NCBI RefSeq assembly: GCF_004664715.2
Contig: NC_051086.1
Span: forward strand, 74,967,366 to 75,031,365
Reading direction: 5' to 3'
Length of the DNA: 64,000 nucleotides
Source of the DNA: Peromyscus leucopus
Lineage: Eukaryota > Chordata > Mammalia > Rodentia > Cricetidae
The notes beneath the pieces are model-generated. The model did not search any database, was not told the origin of the DNA, and worked only from the letters and a program-made list of their open reading frames with translations. Positions 59,201 to 64,000 of the stretch are shown here, piece by piece; the stretch's first letter is position 1, and each line of letters begins with the position of its first letter. A program made the position numbers and the translations under genes.

Positions 59201-60714
59201 TACTTAACTACTTCTAGAATCCTATTTGATTTCTTTTTCATTCCCATTGGTAGCAGTCTCCTGCTGCTGCCATCTCAGTCAGCCTGCATCAGTGGGTAGG
59301 TGACTGGCTCTCCACATCCACTGTACCTCATCCTGTGAACTATTCTTAATATAGTAATACTAGAGGGAGCTTTTATTTACTTACCTGTGTATGTCGGGAT
59401 ATGTGCATGGGAGTGCAGATACCAGTCCCGCCAGAGAAGGGCATTTGATCATGGGAGCTGGAGTTACAAGTGGCTCTGAGCTGTTTGATAGGAGTGCTAG
59501 ATCTTGGATTTGAACTTGGATCCTCTGTAGGAATACTGTATACTCTTAACCACTGAGCCATTTCCCCAGCCCCTAGAGGGAGCTTTTAAAAATAGTTTCA
59601 GGTCATATCACTTTCACTTGCTTTTTAAACCCTCTGTATTTCTGTCATGGTCTACAGTGTCCTTCATGGTCTTTCTTTTTTTTTCCAGACAGGGTTTCTC
59701 CGTGTAGTTTTGGTGCCTGTCCTGGAACTCATTCTGTAGACCAGGCTGGCCTCGAACTCAGATCTGCCTGCCTCTTCCTCCCAAGTGCTGGGATTAAAGG
59801 CGTGCACCACCTCTGTCCAGCCCATGGTCTTTCTTATTATACCCACATCTTTAGCTTCATCTCAGACCTCCTTTATCTCAGGCCCATATGGGCCTTTGTG
59901 TTTCTTAAATATACTGGGTCCTTTCTTTCCTTTGAATCCTGTCCTTGCTTTCTTCTGTCTGTACCTTCCTTAGGCACTGCTAGTGTCCAACTGTTCAGTT
60001 CTTCTGCATTATAAACAATGTTTTTTCTTCTTTCTGTAAGACAGTGGTTCTTAACTTTCCTAATGATGCAACCCTTTAATTCAGTACCTTGTGTTGGGGT
60101 GATCCCCCACCAAACTTAATTTTATCTTGCTACTTCATAACTGTAATTTTGCTACTGTTATGAATTGTAATGAATATCTGATATGTAGGATATATGGTAT
60201 GTAACCCCTGTGAAAGGCTTGTTTGCCCGAAAGGGGCCATGACTCACAAGTTGAGAACTTCTACTGTAAGCAATGCTAACCCAATTGATAAAATTCCAGC
60301 TTTGTATTTCCACAGATGAAGAACTGCCGGCCTGCCAATGCTGAACGGCCTACCACTGCTCGGATCTCATCAGTGCAGTTCCATCCTGGTGCACAGGTCG
60401 TGATGGTCTCTGGGGTAGATAATGCCATCTCACTATTTCAGGTATGAATTTCTAAATGAAGTCATGTAGTGAAAGTGTTCACAACCAGAACACAGGCTCT
60501 GTGGAAATAACCAAAGAAAACATTTGTACTTTCTTACAGGTTGATGGCAAAACAAACCCTAAAATCCAGAGCATCTATTTGGAAAAGTTTCCAATCTTTA
60601 AGGCTTGTTTCAGTGCTAATGGAGAGGAGCTTTTAGCCACAAGTATGCACAGCAGGGTTCTTTATGTCTATGATATGCTAGCTGGCAAGTTAATTCCTGT
60701 ACATCAAGTGAGAG
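52097..60714 (+). CDS. UTP18: UTP18, SSU-processome WD40 protein (spliced, C-terminal part outside window)
   Basis: Seven exons join in frame (997 nt, 332 codons plus 1 nt of a usual ~550). Order: basic low-complexity N-terminus (1-55), Glu-rich helix with L-V-F-G-D at 87-91, acidic stretches in exons 2 and 5, V-D-M-M-N-N-R-F-R-K in exon 3, then the start of the WD40 propeller from about residue 235. Known role: nucleolar U3 snoRNP / UTP-B protein of the small-subunit processome, needed for 18S rRNA maturation; yeast Utp18 recruits the exosome helicase Mtr4. The start at 52097 has A at -3 and matches the M-P-P-E-R-R beginning of mammalian UTP18. An in-frame ATG at 52046 has C at -3 and an in-frame TAG just upstream at 52031, so I do not prefer it. 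The gene lies head to head with MBTD1, as in other mammals. Confidence 0.96.
52418..53905 (+). other. UTP18 intron 1
   Basis: The first ~230 bp continue the CpG island. The rest is unique-looking sequence with a short TG run near 53462-53478 and no SINE recognised, which stands out against the other introns. Confidence 0.6.
53906..54021 (+). CDS. UTP18: UTP18 exon 2
   Basis: Residues 108-145 plus 2 nt. It encodes G-Q-L-R-E-S-S-E-D-S-E-V-E-D and P-Q-K-K-Q-P-V-W-V-D, followed by an acidic D/E run. The acceptor is CATAG (preceded by GTGTCTC) and the donor is GTAAGT at 54022. It is an acidic, probably disordered segment. Confidence 0.94.
54022..55075 (+). other. UTP18 intron 2
   Basis: 1.05 kb, AT-rich, apparently unique. 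No repeat or RNA gene recognised. Confidence 0.6.
55076..55174 (+). CDS. UTP18: UTP18 exon 3
   Basis: 99 nt. It encodes I-V-D-M-M-N-N-R-F-R-K-D, then N-A-S-E-S-K-L-S-K and K-R-L-K-E-E, a conserved helical segment ahead of the propeller. The acceptor is TTCACAG and the donor is GTAAGT at 55175. Phase 2 on both sides. Confidence 0.96.
56245..56286. repeat. TCTG/TCTA tetranucleotide tract
   Basis: (CTGT)n passing into (CTAT)n and TTTA. Confidence 0.9.
56290..56420 (-). mobile_element. B1 SINE
   Basis: Antisense B1 (GTAGACTAGGCTGGCCTCAA), next to the TCTG/TCTA tract. Confidence 0.78.
56701..56842 (-). mobile_element. B1 SINE
   Basis: Antisense B1 preceded by C12; GGTGCCTGTCCTGGATCTCA variant. 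CTGAGGAGG occurs on both sides and may be part of a target duplication. Confidence 0.88.
57234..57304 (+). CDS. UTP18: UTP18 exon 4
   Basis: 71 nt. It encodes F-Q-H-A-M-G-G-V-P-D-W-A-E, then S-K-R-R-K-S-S-D. The acceptor has a strong tract (TTTTTCCTCTCAG) and the donor is GTAAGT at 57305, phase 1 out. Confidence 0.96.
57305..58934 (+). other. UTP18 intron 4
   Basis: Mostly unique. A B1 remnant (58180-58275, minus) and a B4/B3-like remnant (58376-58520, minus) are present. The 3' end contains a stronger acceptor than the one used (see findings). Confidence 0.55.
58935..59023 (+). CDS. UTP18: UTP18 exon 5
   Basis: 89 nt. It encodes E-S-E-E-D-E-D-D-L-L-Q-R-T-G-N-F, then S-L-P-R-G-I-L-K, leading into the propeller. 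The acceptor (TTTGACTTAG) has a poor pyrimidine tract, while a stronger acceptor lies at 58810-58811. The donor is GTGAGA at 59024, phase 0. Protein homology supports the 58935 start. Confidence 0.92.
59376..59572 (-). mobile_element. B3 SINE with 16-bp target duplication
   Basis: Antisense B3 (TTAACCACTGAGCCATTTCC end). CTAGAGGGAGCTTTTA repeats perfectly at 59360-59375 and 59573-59588. Confidence 0.9.
59678..59822 (-). mobile_element. B1 SINE with 13-bp target duplication
   Basis: Antisense B1; CATGGTCTTTCTT repeats at 59665-59677 and 59823-59835. Confidence 0.92.
60042..60263. mobile_element. hAT-like miniature DNA transposon
   Basis: A 222-bp unit with imperfect terminal inverted repeats: CAGTGGTTCTTAACTT at the left, and the right end reads TAGAAGTTCTCAACTT in reverse. 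It is flanked by CTGTAAGA (60034-60041) and CTGTAAGC (60264-60271), an 8-bp duplication with one mismatch, the hAT target-site length. The body resembles the rodent URR1 group from memory. Confidence 0.65.
60316..60441 (+). CDS. UTP18: UTP18 exon 6, first WD40 blade
   Basis: 126 nt, 42 codons, phase 0 to 0. It encodes M-K-N-C-R-P-A-N-A-E-R-P, then I-S-S-V-Q-F-H-P-G-A-Q and N-A-I-S-L-F-Q, a typical WD40 beta-strand pattern. The acceptor is TTTCCACAG and the donor is GTATGA at 60442. Confidence 0.96.
60540..60714 (+). CDS. UTP18: UTP18 exon 7, WD40 domain continues
   Basis: 175 nt. It encodes V-D-G-K-T-N-P-K-I-Q-S-I-Y-L, then F-K-A-C-F-S-A-N-G-E-E and L-Y-V-Y-D-M-L-A-G-K-L, ending V-R plus 1 nt. 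The acceptor is TTTCTTACAG, only 98 bp after exon 6, and the donor is GTAAGA at 60715. The next exon (expected to begin L-K-E-K after the split Gly) was not found before 64000. Confidence 0.96.
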
Positions 60715-60956
60715 GTAAGACTTATTTTGTACACAGAGTCGATCATCCTTATCTTACCACTTCTCTCAACCTGAGTTTACCAGTATTTATAACTATTCTT
60801 TTTAATCCCAGATGTGTGTGTGTGCACAGTCTCACTGTGTATCCCTGATTGCCCTCATATTCACAGATTCACCTGCCTCTGTGTCCCAAATTGTGGGATT
60901 AAAGCATGTACCATCACATCCAGCTCTCCATAGTACTTATTCTTTTTTTTCTTTAA

Positions 60957-61155
60957 TTTTTTAAATGATTTATTTATTTTTATTTTATATGCATTGGTGT
61001 TTTGTCTGCCCACATGTCTGTCTGAGGGTGTCAGATCCCCTGGAACTGGAACTACAGACAGTTGTGAACTGCTATGTAGGTGCTGGGAATTGAACCTTGG
61101 TCCTCTGGAAGAGCAAATAGTGCTCTTAATTGCTGAGCCATCTCTCCAGCCCCTC
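60957..61155 (-). mobile_element. B3 SINE
   Basis: Antisense B3, ATTGCTGAGCCATCTCTCCA end. Confidence 0.85.
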
Positions 61156-61471
61156 TTCACAGTATTCTTAAAAGTAAGAGTTTGTTCAGTTAATAGTATT
61201 TGACAGTTGTCTTGTGTTGAGGAAGTATGCTTGAATGAAGCTAGTGAACTGACTCTTTAGTTAAGTACTTAGAGTAGGTTCATAATTTATAAGTATACAT
61301 TTCTTCTAGGCCACAGATGCTATTGCTTGGCTTTATTTGTCCTTGTTAATTAAGTGATTTTTCTTTGTTATTTTTATTTTTTGTGTGTTGGGGGCCAAGT
61401 GCTTGTAGGCTAGGATTTTATCACTGTGCTAAACCCTAGCCCCTGATACTCTATTTAAAAAGTTCTTTTTT

Positions 61472-61687
61472 CTTTCGGATTATTTTATTTTATACATATG
61501 TGACTTTTGCCTGCATATATGTATTGCACTGTGTACCTGCCTGGTACCAGCAGAGGTCAAAAGATGTTGGATCCCCTGGAACTAGAGTGATAGAGATGGT
61601 TATGCTCCTCTACTACGTGCTGGGAACTGAACTTGGATCTTCTGCAAGAACAAGTGCTTTTAACTGCTGAACTACCACTGTAGCCCC
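61472..61687 (-). mobile_element. B3 SINE
   Basis: Antisense B3, diverged (TTTTAACTGCTGAACTACCA). Confidence 0.7.
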
Positions 61688-61704
61688 TCCCCTTTATTTT
61701 AAAA

Positions 61705-61852
61705 TTCCTTCCTTCCTTCCTTCCTTCCTTCCTTCCTTCCTTCCTTCCTTCCTTCCTTCCTTCCTTCCTTCCTTTTCTTCCTTCCTTCCTTCCTTCCTTC
61801 CTTCCTTCCTTCCTTCCTTCCTTCCTTCTTTCCTTCCTTTCTTCCTTCCTTC
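61705..61852. repeat. TTCC tetranucleotide tract
   Basis: About 148 bp of (TTCC)n with a few TTTC and TTCT interruptions, a pure pyrimidine strand between two B3 copies. Confidence 0.95.
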
Positions 61853-62032
61853 ATGTGTATGGACACCACATGTATAGCCTGGTAGCTGCAGATGTTAGAA
61901 GAGGGTGTTTGATTCCCTGGAACTGGAGTTACAGATGGTTGTGAGCTACCATGTGGGTGCTAGGAACTGAACTTGCGTCCTTTGGGAGATCAACCAGTAC
62001 TCTTAATTGGTGAGCCATCACCTCTTTAGCCC
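61853..62032 (-). mobile_element. B3 SINE
   Basis: Antisense B3 directly after the TTCC tract (AACTGGAGTTACAGATGGTT). Confidence 0.78.
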
Positions 62033-62349
62033 CCTCATACTTGGCTTTAATGGTAGCAGGTGAGGTGGTAGAAAGAATATTAGCTAGGGATATAGAAGAC
62101 CTGGCTTCTACTTCCTTGGATAACTTGTTTCACTGCTCTGATAGATGGGCATTGTATACTTTAATTCTAATGTTTATTTTAAATGTTGATTTATTTTTGA
62201 TATAAAACACTTTTGAGAAGTACTTATGTAATGCATTTTAAAGAACAACCTAGGCAAAACCAAAATGAGCTATTTTCATCAGGTGATATAGTTACCTACC
62301 CTCTTAACCAGTTTTTCTCTGTATTGTCCTGCTTATGCTATCTGAAAAT

Positions 62350-62810
62350 ACAGGTGACACCTTCATGATTCCTTTGGGAAACGAAAGCCACTATAATGAT
62401 GTGGTGGACCAGCCAGCACACTTACTTACCCCAGGAATTCTTGAAGAATGAGGGATAAGAGACTTAGTTAGAAATAGAGGGAGAAAACACAGGATAGATT
62501 TGGGTAAGCCTGGATCCTTATCCACTGGCCCAGAACTTTATTCCAAGGGTCTATTTATAACAATGCCAAGGGGTGGAACAAAAGACTTCCCCTTGCTAGT
62601 TACAGTCACCTGGTACCCATGGTCCACTCAACCTCTTATGCAATCCTGCTGGGTACAGCCACTAGGAAACCTACTGGGCTCCCACATAATGATGTTGGCT
62701 GGCTTAACATACTTGGGCCAAAGTGTTGGCACAGGCCATGCATGGGTCACTGGTAGTCTTCCTGTTGCACTTGTGTGGCTGTATTCCTGTTAATGGGTGA
62801 CAGTGACTAA
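62350..62810 (-). mobile_element. Possible antisense LTR segment
   Basis: On the minus strand TTATAAATAG (62560-62551) is followed by AATAAAG (62542-62536), a TATA and polyadenylation pair as in compact LTRs. The termini and target duplication were not identified and the family is unknown. It could also be unique intron sequence. Confidence 0.3.
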
Positions 62811-63361
62811 GACCAAACTAAAGAGGCATTTGTGTTTATCTTCAGTGTTTCTAGTCAATTCTTTCCTGTTTCCTAATGCCTTATATTGAAACAGAAAACT
62901 TACTTTGATAACTCCTGTATTTGTACCTCCTCGTACCCATGGCTCAAAACCATCTGTAAGCTCAGTTCCACGGGATCCAACTCCCTTTTCTGGCCTCTAA
63001 GGGTGCTGCACACACATGGTGCACAGACATACATGTAGGCAAAACTCCCATACACATGTAAAAACACCCGAAAAACAAAGCAGGCTCTATGGGATTGCTT
63101 AGCGGGTAAAGGTGCTGCTTGCTGCTTAAGTTTGATGGCCTGAGTTCTGTCTTTATAACTCAGGATAGAAGAAGAAAGCAAAAGAAAACAAAACTACACC
63201 ATACTTGAGAAATTTATTTGCTATGCTGAGGATTTAACCCAGGGCCTTGATCCTGCAAGGCAGGTACTTTACCACTGAGCTATATTCCTAGCCCTATGAA
63301 AATACTTCGAGAAATTTAGGATATTTCATTAAGGTGGGAAATTTCTGACTAGGATATGTAA

Positions 63362-63502
63362 ACTTTTTTTTTTTTTTTTTTTGAGACAGGGTTTCTCTGT
63401 GTAGCTTTGCGCCTTTCCTGGAACTCGCTTTGGAGACCAGGCTGGCCTCGAACTCACAGAGATCCGCCTGCCTCTGCCTCCCGAGTGCTGGGATTAAAGG
63501 CG
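63362..63502 (-). mobile_element. Young 5'-truncated B1 with 17-bp target duplication
   Basis: Antisense B1, close to consensus (TAGCTTTGCGCCTTTCCTGG), lacking the last ~18 bp of the 5' end. AGGATATGTAAACTTTT repeats at 63351-63367 and 63503-63519, the left copy merging with the poly-T. Confidence 0.93.
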
Positions 63503-63738
63503 AGGATATGTAAACTTTTGTATGCAAATTCTTGTCATAAGTGCTTGTTGAAAAATGAAAACAATTGATTCAGATTTTATGTTCCATTAACCTATCAGGG
63601 CTTATAACTTAAGCAGTTAGAGGTAGTCTGAAGCAGCCTCACCAAGCACTTCCTTATAGAATAAAGGCTTTTTACCACATTTTAAAAAAAAGTCCTTCTG
63701 GTCTGTCTAATCAGTAATTGCACTTGAGTAGCTTGAAT

Positions 63739-63745
63739 TAAAAAA

Positions 63746-63780
<35 letters not shown>
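63739..63780. repeat. A/T homopolymer pair
   Basis: A run of about 11 A followed by about 31 T, a perfect self-complementary junction at its centre. Confidence 0.85.
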
Positions 63781-63781
<1 letters not shown>

Positions 63782-64000
63782 ACTAGGCAGCATGTTTGTG
63801 TTTGCATGATATAGAAAGCCAGCATATAGCTGGGTGTGGTGGTACATGCCTGTAATCCCTGCACTTGAGGCAGGAGGATCATACCAGAGTCATCCTTGGC
63901 TACATAGTGAGTTAACGGCTGTCCTGGATTTGAAAAGCACACTGCCCTCTCCCCTCCCCGCCAGTATGTATAAATAATGGGAAATCTATTCTCCTTCTCC

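Larger units (their letters stand above)
59024..60315 (+). other. UTP18 intron 5
   Basis: Contains three well-delimited insertions with target duplications: a B3 (59376-59572), a B1 (59678-59822) and a hAT-like miniature element (60042-60263). Confidence 0.7.
60715..64000 (+). other. UTP18 intron 7, right edge
   Basis: Holds a B1 remnant (60822-60926, minus), three B3 copies, a long TTCC tract, an LTR-like segment on the minus strand (about 62350-62810), a B3 3' half (62935-63080, plus) with a tRNA-SINE (63085-63170, plus), an ID remnant (63218-63294, minus), a young B1, an A/T homopolymer pair (63739-63780) and a B1/B4 (63829-63940, plus). No UTP18 exon was found. Confidence 0.6.

Noticed and set aside
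61705..61852. CRISPR-like periodic array
   Set aside because: It is a simple TTCC microsatellite with no spacers, in a mammalian intron.
62500..62793. 97-codon plus-strand frame
   Set aside because: Lies in an unassigned, possibly LTR-derived block and shows no domain.

Overview
This window is nuclear DNA from a muroid rodent. The evidence is dense B1, B2/B3, ID and B4-type SINEs in both orientations, plus spliced vertebrate genes with GT/AG introns. Several B1 copies carry a 'gcgcctttcctggaac' or 'ggtgcctgtcctgga' variant and there is one LTR with a cricetid look, so I infer a hamster, vole or deer-mouse relative rather than Mus. That lineage call is an inference.

The window holds two protein-coding genes arranged head to head. 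On the minus strand, MBTD1 runs from a promoter-proximal exon at 51.34-51.36 kb down to 1.29 kb. Fourteen coding exons from the canonical start (589 codons plus 1 nt) could be placed base by base with consistent phases; the last C-terminal exon lies left of position 1. The product is a four-MBT-repeat, FCS-zinc-finger chromatin reader. On the plus strand, UTP18 starts at 52,097. Seven exons (332 codons plus 1 nt) are present and the rest of its WD40 domain lies right of 64,000. Its product is a U3 snoRNP/SSU-processome protein.

The 735 bp between the two start codons, with flanks, form a CpG-rich region at about 50.8-52.65 kb. It has a GC box, ETS, CCAAT, CRE-like, E-box and NRF1-like motifs and no obvious TATA box, as expected for a shared housekeeping promoter.

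Layout: 1-30.7 kb, MBTD1 exons in SINE-rich introns; 30.7-51.3 kb, the 20.6-kb first intron of MBTD1, filled with SINEs, decayed L1 pieces, one LTR with a clean 6-bp target duplication and several microsatellites; 50.8-52.65 kb, bidirectional CpG-island promoter; 52.1-64 kb, the 5' half of UTP18, with SINEs, a hAT-like miniature element and a long TTCC tract. I found no tRNA, rRNA, CRISPR, bacterial or viral gene, and no complete extra protein-coding gene. Most open frames outside the exons read through antisense SINEs or the CpG island.

I saw no clear evidence of a previously undescribed system. The items most worth checking are an in-frame N-terminal extension of MBTD1 from the promoter exon, the matching exon lengths of the four MBT repeats, a strong decoy acceptor ahead of UTP18 exon 5, a cryptic 117-nt exon, and an old inverted-repeat cluster at 15.65-16.05 kb.
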